64,000 nt of DNA from Arthrobacter sp. SLBN-100 (GCF_006715305.1 NZ_VFMY01000001.1:3534001-3598000), one strand, 5' to 3'; counted from the first letter of the stretch, positions 54,157 to 63,109 are shown. The notes: generated by a model not told the origin, from the letters alone. Translations and numbers: made by a program.

Positions 54157-55176
54157 ATGCCCATTGCAACCCCAGAGATCTACTCCGAGATGATCGACCG
54201 CGCAAAGGCGGGCGGCTTCGCATTCCCGGCCGTGAACGTAACCTCCTCGCAGACGCTGAACGCTGCCCTCCGCGGCTTCGCCGAAGCTGAGTCCGACGGC
54301 ATCGTCCAGGTCTCCACCGGCGGTGCGGCCTACTGGTCCGGCGCCTCCACCAAGGACATGGTTGCCGGTTCGCTGGGCTTCGCGGCCTTCGCCCGCGAAG
54401 TGGCCAAGAACTACAACGTCAACATCGCCCTGCACACGGACCACTGCCCGAAGGACAAACTGGACGGCTTCGTCCTGCCGCTGCTGGCTGCCTCGGAGGC
54501 CGAGGTCAAGGCCGGCCGCAACCCGCTGTTCAACTCGCACATGTGGGATGGCTCCGCCGAGACCCTCCAGGAAAACCTGCGCATCGCCCGCGAACTGCTT
54601 GAGCGCACCGCTGCCGCGAAGATCATCCTCGAGGTCGAAATCGGCACCGTGGGTGGTGAAGAGGACGGCGTGGAGAACGCCATCAACGACAAGCTCTACA
54701 CCACCGTTGAGGACGCCCTGGCCACCATTGATGCGCTCGGCGCCGGCGAGAACGGCCGCTACATCACGGCACTGACCTTCGGCAACGTCCACGGCGTGTA
54801 CAAGCCCGGCGGTGTGAAGCTCCGCCCGGAGATCCTCAAGGACATCCAGGCCCAGGTTGGCGCCAAGATTGGCAAGGACAGCCCGTTCGATCTGGTGTTC
54901 CACGGCGGCTCCGGCTCCTCGGACCAGGAAATCGCGGACGCCGTCTCCTACGGCACCATCAAGATGAACATCGACACCGATACCCAGTACGCCTACACCC
55001 GCCCGGTGGCGGACCACATGTTCCGCAACTACGACGGCGTCCTCAAGGTCGACGGCGAAGTGGGCAACAAGAAGACCTACGATCCCCGCGTCTGGGGCGC
55101 ATCGGCCGAAGCCGGCCTGGCAGCCCGCGTGGTCGAGGCCACCAAGCAGCTCGGTTCGGCCGGAAAGACCTTCTAG
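54157..55176 (+). CDS. fbaA: Class II fructose-bisphosphate aldolase
   Basis: Zinc enzyme of 339 residues with GGAGTCAGC before ATG 54157. Zinc/catalytic motifs are ALHTDHCPKDK, the EVEIGTVGGEEDG loop, and VFHGGSGSSDQEI. It cleaves fructose 1,6-bisphosphate in glycolysis and makes it in gluconeogenesis. Followed after 2 bases by the DUF3151 gene, so the two are co-transcribed. Confidence 0.96.
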   Translation: MPIATPEIYSEMIDRAKAGGFAFPAVNVTSSQTLNAALRGFAEAESDGIVQVSTGGAAYWSGASTKDMVAGSLGFAAFAREVAKNYNVNIALHTDHCPKDKLDGFVLPLLAASEAEVKAGRNPLFNSHMWDGSAETLQENLRIARELLERTAAAKIILEVEIGTVGGEEDGVENAINDKLYTTVEDALATIDALGAGENGRYITALTFGNVHGVYKPGGVKLRPEILKDIQAQVGAKIGKDSPFDLVFHGGSGSSDQEIADAVSYGTIKMNIDTDTQYAYTRPVADHMFRNYDGVLKVDGEVGNKKTYDPRVWGASAEAGLAARVVEATKQLGSAGKTF

Positions 55177-55178
55177 GA

Positions 55179-55601
55179 ATGTCCGACGAGTTCCGCCGGA
55201 ACCTTATGGGCCCCGAGCCCACGCTCCTGCCTGCCGAGACTGAGGTCAACCAGCAGCTGGAAGCGGGCCAGGAGCCCCTGGATCTCGTAGCCAGGCACCC
55301 CACATCCTCGCTGCTCTGGGCCCTGCTCGCGGAAGAGGCCTGGGCGGAGGGGCGCACCATTGACTCCTACGCCTACTCCCGGGTGGGCTACCACCGGGGA
55401 CTGGACTCGCTGCGCCGCAACGGCTGGCGTGGCGTCGGCCCGATCCCTTGGGAGCACGAGCCCAACCGCGGCTTCCTGCGGGCGCTGTACTCCCTGGGCC
55501 GGGCATCCGCAGCCATCGGCGAGGCCGAGGAGCCGGAGCGGATCGAGAAGTTCCTGAACGACTCCGACCCGGCAGCCAAAGCAGCCATCGAAGGTCAGTA
55601 A
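55179..55601 (+). CDS. DUF3151 domain protein
   Basis: Protein of 140 residues matching the actinobacterial DUF3151 family (HPTSSLLWALLAEEAW, YSRVGYHRGLDSLRRNGWRG and EPNRGFLRALYSLGRA). No function is known. It is two bases downstream of fbaA, an arrangement common in actinobacteria, and may modulate aldolase or bind near glycolytic proteins; this is not shown. Confidence 0.9.
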   Translation: MSDEFRRNLMGPEPTLLPAETEVNQQLEAGQEPLDLVARHPTSSLLWALLAEEAWAEGRTIDSYAYSRVGYHRGLDSLRRNGWRGVGPIPWEHEPNRGFLRALYSLGRASAAIGEAEEPERIEKFLNDSDPAAKAAIEGQ

Positions 55602-55611
55602 ACAGCAACGC

Positions 55612-55662
55612 GGGGTCACTTTCCGCCCTCTCCGGCCGCCGGATTGGGCTGAAAGTGACCCC
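55612..55662. terminator. Inverted repeat after the DUF3151 gene
   Basis: GGGGTCACTTTC (55612-55623) and GAAAGTGACCCC (55651-55662) are exact reverse complements with a 27-base loop. It lies 11 bases past the stop and may terminate the fbaA unit. Confidence 0.55.
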
Positions 55663-55678
55663 GCCTTGGGTTAAAGTG

Positions 55679-55723
55679 CGACGGCGGGCGGTCGCCTTTC
55701 GAAAAGGTGACCGCCCGCCGTCG
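55679..55723. repeat. 21-bp near-perfect GC-rich hairpin
   Basis: Arms 55679-55699 (CGACGGCGGGCGGTCGCCTTT) and 55703-55723 pair along 21 positions with a single G-T pair, around a three-base loop. Between convergent genes, and of the same style as the 44261 and 48026 elements. Confidence 0.8.
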
Positions 55724-55735
55724 TTCCCTAAGCGG

Positions 55736-55776
55736 TGGTTGAGCCTGTCGAAACCTGATTTCGGCGAGCTCAACCA
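55736..55776. repeat. REP-like inverted repeat
   Basis: TGGTTGAGC at 55736-55744 pairs with GCTCAACCA at 55768-55776, and CGAAA (55749-55753) pairs with TTTCG (55759-55763). The motif with GGTTGAGCCTGTCGAAACC is one I recognize as a common intergenic element in this group of actinobacteria; its copy number here is not measurable. Confidence 0.55.
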
Positions 55777-55784
55777 GCGTATGG

Positions 55785-56414
55785 CTATGCCTTCTGGAGC
55801 CCGGTGCGTGCCATGGCGTCGGCGTAAGCCACGCGCATGGCCTCGAGGTATTCCTCCTGGCGGGCGGGCGAACCTGCGAAGGCGCGGCCGCTGAGGGAGC
55901 GCACCTTGTAGGTCTTCAGGCCGCGGCGCCAGAGCAGCGGAACTTCGGTCTTCAGCAGCAGGTTCGCCAGGCGGTTGGCTTCCGTGCCGTGCGCTACGAT
56001 CACGGAAGCCCGGGGGACCAGGGCCAGGAACTTAAGCAGCGGCTTCAGGCCGGCGGACACCTGGTCCGGGGTGAACTTCCCGTTCGGCTCCCCGGGGATG
56101 TGCCAGGGGTGGACGTTCCAGGGCATCACGTACTCCGGGCGAAGCCCCAGCTTCCACTGGATTCCGAGCATCCGGGTGGCGGCGTCGTGGTCCCCGGCCG
56201 TGATGAAACCGGACTTATCGGCCTCGCCGATGTTCGAGTACAGGCTGATGATCCGGCACTCGTCGACGTCGTGCATGGGGTCTACGTAGGGCACTGCCGT
56301 GCCGGGCTTGGCCTCCTGCAGGGAATCGCACAGTTCGTTGACGGCTGCAACATTGGGTTCGTAGCGGCGGTTCAGAAGCTGCTCATGGAAAGATTCGGGT
56401 GCCAGGGCTGTCAT
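55785..56414 (-). CDS. Uracil-DNA glycosylase-like protein
   Basis: Protein of 209 residues from ATG 56414. The region YVMPWNVHPWHIPG and the second block SVIVAHGTEANRLAN resemble UDG superfamily substrate-binding and catalytic loops, with a family-like YSNIGEADKSGFI stretch earlier. The usual GQDPYH motif is absent, so it is a divergent member. Possible roles are base-excision repair or RNA/DNA base handling. Start before 56471 is not supported. Confidence 0.6.
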   Translation of the reverse strand: MTALAPESFHEQLLNRRYEPNVAAVNELCDSLQEAKPGTAVPYVDPMHDVDECRIISLYSNIGEADKSGFITAGDHDAATRMLGIQWKLGLRPEYVMPWNVHPWHIPGEPNGKFTPDQVSAGLKPLLKFLALVPRASVIVAHGTEANRLANLLLKTEVPLLWRRGLKTYKVRSLSGRAFAGSPARQEEYLEAMRVAYADAMARTGLQKA

Positions 56415-56624
56415 GTAGGGCTGGGTCTCCTGCGGGGATTGGTGTTGCTGCCACCGCGAAAATGGGCGCACGATGGCGCAACAGATCCGAGGTGGTTGAA
56501 ATGGGGCGGACCGATTCCTGGTCGGCCTTTACCAGTTTAGCAAGCCGCGCAAAACGAAACGCCGGTCCCGCGCACCCGATCCAAGCGGGGCACGGAACCG
56601 GCGGGTCCGGTGTGCTGTTGCCGG

Positions 56625-57833
56625 CTACCAGAGGCGCTTGGTGGCCCGGCGCGCACCCTCGCCCAATGCTTCCAGCTTGGCGAAAGCGATCTGCGGGTGC
56701 ACCCTGCCGCCCAGGCCGCAGTCGGTGGACGCGATGATGTTCTCCCGGCCCACCACCTCCGCGAAGCGGACAATCCGGTCTGCCACCAGGTCGGGGTGCT
56801 CCACCACGTTGGTGGCGTGCGAAACGACGCCGGGAATGATGACCTTGCCCTCGGGGAGCTTGGTGTCCTCCCAGACCCGCCACTCGTGTTCGTGACGGAC
56901 GTTGGCGGCCTCGAAGGAGTAGCCGCCGGCGTTGACCTGCAGCACTGATCCGAGGATGTCCGCGAAGGGAATGTCCGTGGTGTGCGGTCCGTGCCAGGAG
57001 CCCCAGCACACGTGCAGCCGGATCTGCTCCTGCGGGAGGTCACGCAGCGCCCAGTTGGTGGCCTCCACCCGCAGCTGGATGAACTTCAGGTAGTCACCAA
57101 GAGCAGGCTCAGGGTTGATCTGGTCCCAGCTTTCGGCAAGTGACGGATCATCGAGCTGGACCGTGAGTCCGGCATCGATAATAGCCTTGTATTCCTCACG
57201 CATGGCGTCGGCGCATGCGTACAGCAGTTCCTCGTCGGTCTTGTAGTACTCATTGGCAACCCGTGCGCAGGACCCGGGGGAGAGCGAGGCCACAAAGCCC
57301 TCGGACAGCCCTGCGGCGGCCAGCCCGCTCTTCAGGTTCTTGACGTCGGAGGCTACCAGGTCGTGCCCGGTGTAGGTGAGGGGCCCTGCGATCTTGGGCT
57401 GGGAAACGCTCTTGCGGTGAGCCAGGATGCCGGCGGACGGGTCATTGTAGGCATCGTTGAACTTCTGCCGGTCACGACGGTCCGGGAAGGAGGTCAGGAC
57501 AATGTTCCCGGGGGAGGACCGGCGCACCTGGGTATCAGCCCAACGGTCCACGTCCGTCGCTTCGAGGCCGCCAAGCCGGGCGAAGGAGTAGTTCCACCAA
57601 GCCCCGTAGTCAACGGAACTGGACATCGTGTGCCCATATTCGCCGTCGTTGGCGATATCGATGCCCAAGTCCTTCTGGCGCTGCACCACGTCCGCCACTG
57701 AGGCTTCCAGCAGGTCAAGGAATCCAGTGGTGATGCCCTCCTGCTCCTTGGCGGCGTTGGCGGCAATCAGCTCAGGTGTGCGGGGCAAAGATCCTGCATG
57801 GGTGACGCGGATGTGGTCTGTATTGAGGGACAC
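56625..57833 (-). CDS. MetE-like cobalamin-independent methionine synthase family
   Basis: Protein of 402 residues from GTG 57833, about the size of the MetE C-terminal catalytic half. Features are RVTHAGSLPRTPELI, DIANDGEYGH, QLDDPSLAE, HVCWGSWHGPHTTD (possible zinc ligands His and Cys) and STDCGLGGRVHPQIAF (Cys and His). Whole MetE has an N-terminal half that is missing here. It probably transfers a methyl group to homocysteine. A SAM-I riboswitch immediately upstream supports a role in methionine synthesis. Confidence 0.85.
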   Translation of the reverse strand: MSLNTDHIRVTHAGSLPRTPELIAANAAKEQEGITTGFLDLLEASVADVVQRQKDLGIDIANDGEYGHTMSSSVDYGAWWNYSFARLGGLEATDVDRWADTQVRRSSPGNIVLTSFPDRRDRQKFNDAYNDPSAGILAHRKSVSQPKIAGPLTYTGHDLVASDVKNLKSGLAAAGLSEGFVASLSPGSCARVANEYYKTDEELLYACADAMREEYKAIIDAGLTVQLDDPSLAESWDQINPEPALGDYLKFIQLRVEATNWALRDLPQEQIRLHVCWGSWHGPHTTDIPFADILGSVLQVNAGGYSFEAANVRHEHEWRVWEDTKLPEGKVIIPGVVSHATNVVEHPDLVADRIVRFAEVVGRENIIASTDCGLGGRVHPQIAFAKLEALGEGARRATKRLW

Positions 57834-58171
57834 TGGAATTCCTTTCCATCGGTCCTGGCAGTAGCACCTTCGCAGGCAGGTGGTAGCTGCAAATCAGCGG
57901 GGTTGCTGCGGCGTCAACGATCCAGGTCTCTCGGCCGCTCCGGATGGTTCACTCTCACTTAATTCCAAAGACTTCCCGGGAGCAAATCCGGTCCGGATTG
58001 TTTCGCACGTCAGGGGAGGCGGACGTACTTTCCGGACCGTAATAACTGGATACGCACTCCTGTTATATGCATTGACAGGTTTCGTTTAGCTTGGTTGGCT
58101 CTTGTCACAGGCCGCAATGGGGGACATGGCGGACTGGACGCACCCAATGCACTCGAAAGAGGTAACGCACC
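57834..58171. other. Intergenic region with riboswitch and M14 promoter
   Basis: About 338 bases between the MetE-like gene (minus) and the carboxypeptidase gene (plus). The left third holds the SAM riboswitch. A TTGACA-like -35 element is at 58072-58077 on the plus strand, but I cannot identify a matching -10 box. No gene supported. Confidence 0.5.
57846..57947 (-). promoter_or_regulatory. SAM-I riboswitch before the MetE-like gene
   Basis: On the minus strand: P1 5' arm CCATCCGG (57940-57947) pairs with CCGATGG at 57846-57852; P2 GCGGC pairs with GCCGC; the core CGAGAGACCTGGATCGTTGACGCC, the GCAACC motif, the P4 hairpin CACCT/AGGTG and the GAAGGTGCTACTGCC end follow in SAM-I order. The 3' arm of P1 is 12 bases from the GTG, with the ribosome site AAAGGA directly after it, so translational control is likely and no terminator is seen. 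Confidence 0.85.
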
Positions 58172-59233
58172 GTGAGAAAAACCCTGGCAACTTTCAGGAC
58201 CCTGGCCGTTTCCGGAGCCCTGGCAGTGGCAGCAGTGACAGCACCCGCACCGGCGATGGCCGTAGGCGAAGGCCCCAATTACGACGGGAACGGCCAGATC
58301 ACCACCTCGAAGCTGGCCACTTATGACCAGATGGTTTCGTTCCTCAAAGACCAGGACGCCCGCCAGCCGGCGATGGAGCTGGAGGTCATCGGGCAGACGG
58401 TGAAGGGCCGCGACATCCACCTGGTCAAGTACATCTCCGATCCGGCCAAACCCACCATCCTTTACCTGACGCAGCAGCACGGCAATGAACAGCTCACTAC
58501 CGAAGGCGCCTTGGAATTCGTCAAGCACCTCGGCACCGGCAAGTCAGGGGGCGTCCTTGACGGCGCGAACATCCTCATCGTTCCCATGCTGAACGCAGAC
58601 GGTGCCATGGGTGATGTGAACTTCTCCCTGGACGGCTACCAGGCCAAGGGTGAGCGCAACATGACCCGCTACAACGCTGAAGAGGTGGACCTCAACCGTG
58701 ACCATGTGGAGAAAATCCAGCCGGAAACCCAGGCGCTGCACAACAACGTGATGCGCAAGTACCGGATCGACTACATGATCGACCTGCACCACCAGGGCAC
58801 CCGCAGCCAACGTGATGGAGAGCTTGTATCCGGCTCAATCCTGTACCCCACCACCCCCAACGCCGACCCGGCCGTTGTGGAGAAGTCCAAGCAGCTGGGC
58901 GCTGTGGTGTTCCGCAACGTCGACTCCACCGGCTGGGGCCACCTTGGCAAGTACGTGGGCGGCAGTGCCGAAACCATCAGCCGCAACGGCATCGCGGTCG
59001 AATACGGCATCGCAACCCTGCTGTTTGAAATGCGCGGCATGTCAGACCACTACCTGGACGGGTACGCCCTGGGCCTGCGCAGCAACGGGTACCTGATCAA
59101 GCAGACGGTGACCACGCTGACCGCCACGGCCGCAGCCATTGCCGACGGGTCAATTGCCGACGCCGACACCTCCTTCTGGGACAGCCTCGCCACCCAGACC
59201 TCCCGCCCGGGCGAGGAGGCCGACGGCGAGTAG
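58172..59233 (+). CDS. Secreted M14 family zinc carboxypeptidase
   Basis: Protein of 353 residues from GTG 58172. Signal peptide with cleavage after Ala30. Zinc-binding HxxE is His103-Glu106 in QQHGNEQ, the third ligand is His206 in DLHHQG, and the catalytic Glu286 is in LLFEMRG. These are the M14 active-site residues. The enzyme probably cleaves amino acids from peptide C-termini outside the cell. The substrate is unknown. Confidence 0.92.
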   Translation: MRKTLATFRTLAVSGALAVAAVTAPAPAMAVGEGPNYDGNGQITTSKLATYDQMVSFLKDQDARQPAMELEVIGQTVKGRDIHLVKYISDPAKPTILYLTQQHGNEQLTTEGALEFVKHLGTGKSGGVLDGANILIVPMLNADGAMGDVNFSLDGYQAKGERNMTRYNAEEVDLNRDHVEKIQPETQALHNNVMRKYRIDYMIDLHHQGTRSQRDGELVSGSILYPTTPNADPAVVEKSKQLGAVVFRNVDSTGWGHLGKYVGGSAETISRNGIAVEYGIATLLFEMRGMSDHYLDGYALGLRSNGYLIKQTVTTLTATAAAIADGSIADADTSFWDSLATQTSRPGEEADGE

Positions 59234-59483
59234 CAGGCGTTGCCGTCCGCCGCGGCCCTGGAGTCCTTTTACTCCGCAAGACGGGCCGCGGCGGGCCAAC
59301 GGGTGGACGAAGTCCCCTATCGGCTAAACTTGGGTGGTAAGGGCCCCGGAACTCTTGCATCGCTGTGCTGCCCCGCGGACCAGCGAAGGCCGGTCGATTC
59401 GGGGCATTCTCATGAACGGCGCTGTACAGGGCCGCCACGTTTGTGGCCGGGCCCGGCAGCCCGAACGAATGGGGGAGGATCCC

Positions 59484-60773
59484 ATGCCAGCAATTGTGAT
59501 CGTAGGAGCCCAGTGGGGCGACGAAGGAAAAGGCAAAGCGACCGACCTGCTGGGCGGCCGCGTTGACTACGTCGTCAAACCCAACGGCGGCAACAACGCC
59601 GGGCACACCGTCGTCGTAGGCGGTGAAAAATACGAACTCAAGCTGCTTCCGGCAGGCATCCTCAGCCCCAACGCCGTCCCCATTATCGGCAACGGCTGCG
59701 TGGTAAACCTCGAGGCACTCTTCCAGGAGATTGAGGGCCTCCAGGCGCGCGGCGCCGACACCTCAAAGCTCCGCGTCTCCGCCAACGCCCACCTCGTGGC
59801 CCCGTACCACCAGGTGCTGGACAAGGTGACGGAGCGCTACCTCGGCAGCCGCGCCATCGGAACCACCGGCCGCGGCATCGGCCCCGCATACATGGACAAG
59901 GTGGCCCGGCTGGGCATCCGCGTCCAGGACGTCTTTGACGAGTCAATCCTCCGCCAGAAGGTGGAAGGCTCGCTGCGGCAGAAGAACGAACTCCTGGTCA
60001 AGATCTACAACCGGCGTGGCGTGGTGGTGGACGAGATCGTGGAGTACTTCCTGTCCTTCGCAGAGCGTCTCCGCCCGCTGGTCATCGACAGCACCCTGGT
60101 GCTGAACTCGGCCCTGGACGAGGGCAAGGTAGTACTCATGGAAGGCGGCCAGGCCACCTTCCTGGACGTGGACCACGGGACCTACCCGTTCGTGACCTCC
60201 TCCAACCCCACCGCCGGCGGCGCCTCCGTGGGCTCGGGCATCGGCCCCACCCGCATCTCGCGCTCCATCGGCATCATCAAGGCGTACACCACCCGCGTTG
60301 GCGCCGGACCGTTCCCCACGGAACTGTTCGATGAGATGGGCGTGTACCTGCAAAAGACCGGCGGCGAATTCGGCGTCAACACCGGCAGGCCCCGCCGCTG
60401 CGGCTGGTACGACGCCGTCCTGGCACGTCACGCCTCCCGCGTCAACGGCTTCACGGACTACTTTGTCACCAAGCTGGATGTGCTCACCGGCATCGAGCAG
60501 ATCCCCGTATGCGTAGCCTACGATGTGGACGGTGTACGCCACGATGAGATGCCCATGACGCAGACCGAGTTCCACCACGCCGTGCCCATCTTCGAGTACT
60601 TCGAGGGCTGGACCGAGGACATTACCGGGGCGCGCACACTGGCGGACCTCCCGGAGAATGCCCGGAACTACGTGCTGGCCCTGGAAAAGCTGTCCGGCAC
60701 GCGTTTCTCCGCGATCGGGGTTGGTCCGGACCGGGACCAGACCATTGTGGTGAACGACCTCATCAACGACTGA
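59484..60773 (+). CDS. purA: Adenylosuccinate synthetase
   Basis: Enzyme of 429 residues from ATG 59484 preceded by GGGGGAGG; the open frame from 59334 is leader. The GTP-binding start [28 protein letters not shown], the switch region [18 protein letters not shown] and [12 protein letters not shown] are all present. It converts IMP to adenylosuccinate. Monocistronic, with a strong hairpin 19 bases after the stop. Confidence 0.97.
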   Translation: MPAIVIVGAQWGDEGKGKATDLLGGRVDYVVKPNGGNNAGHTVVVGGEKYELKLLPAGILSPNAVPIIGNGCVVNLEALFQEIEGLQARGADTSKLRVSANAHLVAPYHQVLDKVTERYLGSRAIGTTGRGIGPAYMDKVARLGIRVQDVFDESILRQKVEGSLRQKNELLVKIYNRRGVVVDEIVEYFLSFAERLRPLVIDSTLVLNSALDEGKVVLMEGGQATFLDVDHGTYPFVTSSNPTAGGASVGSGIGPTRISRSIGIIKAYTTRVGAGPFPTELFDEMGVYLQKTGGEFGVNTGRPRRCGWYDAVLARHASRVNGFTDYFVTKLDVLTGIEQIPVCVAYDVDGVRHDEMPMTQTEFHHAVPIFEYFEGWTEDITGARTLADLPENARNYVLALEKLSGTRFSAIGVGPDRDQTIVVNDLIND

Positions 60774-60791
60774 CGCAGGAATTACGACGCG

Positions 60792-60819
60792 GGCGGGCCA
60801 CCTTCAAAGGTGGCCCGCC
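60792..60819 (+). terminator. Terminator hairpin after purA
   Basis: GGCGGGCCACCTT and AAGGTGGCCCGCC form a 13-bp perfect stem with a two-base loop, followed by GCTTGTGTTGT. Strong stem with a weak T tract. Confidence 0.75.
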
Positions 60820-60917
60820 GCTTGTGTTGTCCGGGGAAATTACAGCAATTTACATGGGGTTAACGCCTTGGGTCTTGCGGGTCGCATGCCTACCGGCGAG
60901 ACTCTTTGGTACAACCC

Positions 60918-60932
60918 GGTGATCCGATCACC
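60918..60932. promoter_or_regulatory. Palindrome upstream of the YegP-like gene
   Basis: GGTGATC, one base, GATCACC form a 15-base palindrome about 105 bases before the gene. Candidate operator; no regulator assigned. Confidence 0.35.
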
Positions 60933-61036
60933 AATTGTTCGACCAGACCCGCGGGAATAAGGGGCAGTGATGCGCCCGGACCGGCCGGTGGCAACGGCGC
61001 CGCCGGACAAGGACCCGCAGAACGGAAGGATTTGTT

Positions 61037-61390
61037 ATGGCCGGAAAGTTCGAAGCGTTTGTTGACCACGATTCTTTTTTCAGGTTCCGCCTCCTTGCCC
61101 CGGATGGCACCATTATGGCCGTCTCCGGCCCCTTCGACAGCAAGTCCTCCCTCGCTGCCGGCATCGCCGCCGTCAGGGAATGCGCGGGCACAGGACTGGT
61201 GACCGATCTCTGCCCCGCCGGCACGCTGGCGCCTCAGGCACCTGCCGTAGTTCCGGCGTCGGCCGTTGAAACTGTCCAGGACGACTGCGATGACCGGCGC
61301 GTACCCGCCAATGCACACACTTTCAGCCCGGCCAAGGGGCCGCGCCGGCAGGGAAGCCGGCCACGCTGGATCACCGCAGCTGCCCGCTGA
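61037..61390 (+). CDS. YegP/DUF1508-type small protein
   Basis: Protein of 117 residues with GGAAGGATT before ATG 61037. FRFRLLAPDGTIMAVSGPFDSKSSLAAGI is the single YegP-type domain (about 14-45); the rest is low complexity. DUF1508 proteins have no known enzyme activity; similar small proteins are often stress or stationary-phase linked. Function unknown. Confidence 0.78.
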   Translation: MAGKFEAFVDHDSFFRFRLLAPDGTIMAVSGPFDSKSSLAAGIAAVRECAGTGLVTDLCPAGTLAPQAPAVVPASAVETVQDDCDDRRVPANAHTFSPAKGPRRQGSRPRWITAAAR

Positions 61391-61391
61391 A

Positions 61392-61427
61392 CGGGGCCGC
61401 AAAAGAATTCTTAAAATTTTTGCCCCG
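61392..61427 (+). terminator. Candidate hairpin after the YegP-like gene
   Basis: CGGGGC (61392-61397) pairs with GCCCCG (61422-61427), enclosing AAGAATTCTT and A/T-rich arms. It overlaps the stop region of the gene and could act as terminator. Weak evidence. Confidence 0.4.
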
Positions 61428-61670
61428 GGGCGTAACCCTTGGCGTGCCTGGAACGATTACCTTTATGTAGCGCCGGTCTGGAACTTGTCCCCCATCACGT
61501 TCCAGTCCGGCTCTTTCACTTTGCAGGAACGGCAGGGGCAGCTGCCATAACCTCACCCGGCACCTCATGCGTGGCGTGTCCGGACAGGGGTTGCCGAGGG
61601 GTAAAGTGATGCGGGGAAACGGCGTTCCGATGACCGGATACAAGCCTTCCCCTCAAGAAACCACCTCTCT

Positions 61671-62243
61671 TTGACTGAAAGCACCACGTCCGTGACTGAT
61701 GCGCTGACTGACCGGGACCTGGGGGACCAGGCCGCCGGGTCATCCGTCTTCAGCGTCGTCTACCGGATGTATGCGTCACAGGTCCTGGGCTACCTCACGG
61801 CCCGGGGCGTCGAGGATCCGGAGGCGGCCATGCAGGAAGTGTTTCTCTCCGTCCTGCCGCGGCTGGACACCATCCAGGGCGGCCCTACAGGGCTCCGTAC
61901 GTTCATTTTTTCGGTGGCCCACGCCCGGATGGTTGACGACCACCGGCGCCAAAGCCGCACTCCCGCCAAGCTGCCTTTCGAGCCCGAGCTGGACCAGCGG
62001 AAGGATTCCTCCGCCGAAGCGGAAGCCCTTGAACGGATTTCGCCCCAAGAGGTGCTGGACCTGCTCGACGGGTTGCCCGGGGACCAGCGCGAGGTCCTCT
62101 CCCTTCGCCTCGTGGCCGGGCTCACAGTGGAGCAGGCGGCTGAGGCGATGGGTAAAAGCCCGGGCGCAGTGAAACAGCTCCAGCGGCGGGCCGTGGGGAA
62201 GCTTCGGGAACTTTCGGCCGTGAAGGAGTACTTGAGGCCATGA
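61671..62243 (+). CDS. ECF-type sigma factor
   Basis: Sigma-70 family protein of 190 residues from TTG 61671; a GTG at 61692 is another possible start and no strong ribosome site is seen. Region 2 includes QVLGYLTARGVEDPEAAMQEVFLSVLPRL and TFIFSVAHARMVDDHRRQSR; region 4 is EVLSLRLVAGLTVEQAAEAMGKSPGAVKQLQRRAVGKL. It probably directs stress-response transcription. Its stop overlaps the next gene, likely its regulator. Confidence 0.88.
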   Translation: MTESTTSVTDALTDRDLGDQAAGSSVFSVVYRMYASQVLGYLTARGVEDPEAAMQEVFLSVLPRLDTIQGGPTGLRTFIFSVAHARMVDDHRRQSRTPAKLPFEPELDQRKDSSAEAEALERISPQEVLDLLDGLPGDQREVLSLRLVAGLTVEQAAEAMGKSPGAVKQLQRRAVGKLRELSAVKEYLRP

Positions 62244-63100
62244 CACCCCAAGCCAATCGAGTACCTGCCCTGGTGGAGGAGATGCTCCTCGACGCCGGCC
62301 ATCCGGAGGATGAGAGGCTCCGCGCCACCCTCCTGGCGCTGGGATACCTGGCATCACTGCCCGCTCCCGCCCCTTCCGGCGAACTGGCCGCACTGCTGGC
62401 CGCGTCCGGGGACGAGCTGCAGCAGCGGCGCCGGTTCCGCCGTCACCGTCCCACTGTTGTGGGACTGGCCGTGATCGCCGGGATGGGCCTGGGCATCGGC
62501 GGCGTCGCCGCCACGTCTGGTGGCTCCACCCCTGGTGCCAGCGCGTCCATCCAGCAGCTGCTTGAGGACTGGGGGCCGGACTGGACCATCGCCTCGGGGG
62601 TGGTATCGGCGCTGGCGCCCTACGGTCCACCTGCCGGCTATGGGGAGCTGCGGGACCTGGTTTCCACTGATGACCCCGCCGGGACCGGCGTTGCCGGAAA
62701 CGGTGATATCCGCCTCCTTCGCGGCCCGGCGGGGGACCGGGCTCCGGCGTGCGGTCTGCAAAATCACGACGCCGGAGCGGCGACCAGCGGATGTGTGCCA
62801 GGGACTTCCGGTGCCACGGGGGACAACGCCGGCACCAGTAGGGACAAGGAAGGGGCCAGTTCCCCGTCCGCGCCGGAGGGGACGCCGGGCCTACCGGGCG
62901 GGGCAGGGACAGAGGATCCTTCCGGGACGCCAGGCGCGGGAACACCGGCGTCCGGCGTGGAAGCACCAGGCTCTGCAGGGCAAAAGACGGCTGCCCCCAC
63001 GGGCGCCCCCGACAAGCAGGGCCAGCCGCCGTGGGCAGGCCCGGGAACCGGCCAGAAGGCCATTCCCCGGGCCCTATGGCTGGCCACGATCAACCGGTAG
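62240..63100 (+). CDS. Putative membrane partner of the ECF sigma factor
   Basis: Protein of 286 residues overlapping the sigma gene by four bases. About 75 N-terminal residues are cytoplasmic, followed by one transmembrane helix (about 72-95, VVGLAVIAGMGLGIGGVAAT) and an extracytoplasmic Gly/Pro/Ser-rich region of about 190 residues. No HxxxCxxC anti-sigma motif is visible; the membrane layout and the overlap suggest an anti-sigma or sensor role. The tail with a repeated G-A-P composition may span the cell wall. Identity unknown. Confidence 0.65.
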   Translation: MTPQANRVPALVEEMLLDAGHPEDERLRATLLALGYLASLPAPAPSGELAALLAASGDELQQRRRFRRHRPTVVGLAVIAGMGLGIGGVAATSGGSTPGASASIQQLLEDWGPDWTIASGVVSALAPYGPPAGYGELRDLVSTDDPAGTGVAGNGDIRLLRGPAGDRAPACGLQNHDAGAATSGCVPGTSGATGDNAGTSRDKEGASSPSAPEGTPGLPGGAGTEDPSGTPGAGTPASGVEAPGSAGQKTAAPTGAPDKQGQPPWAGPGTGQKAIPRALWLATINR

Positions 63101-63109
63101 GCGGAACCG

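Noticed and set aside
58102..58326. Small plus-strand frame upstream of the M14 carboxypeptidase
   Set aside because: Overlaps the signal peptide region of the real gene in a different frame and has no family pattern.
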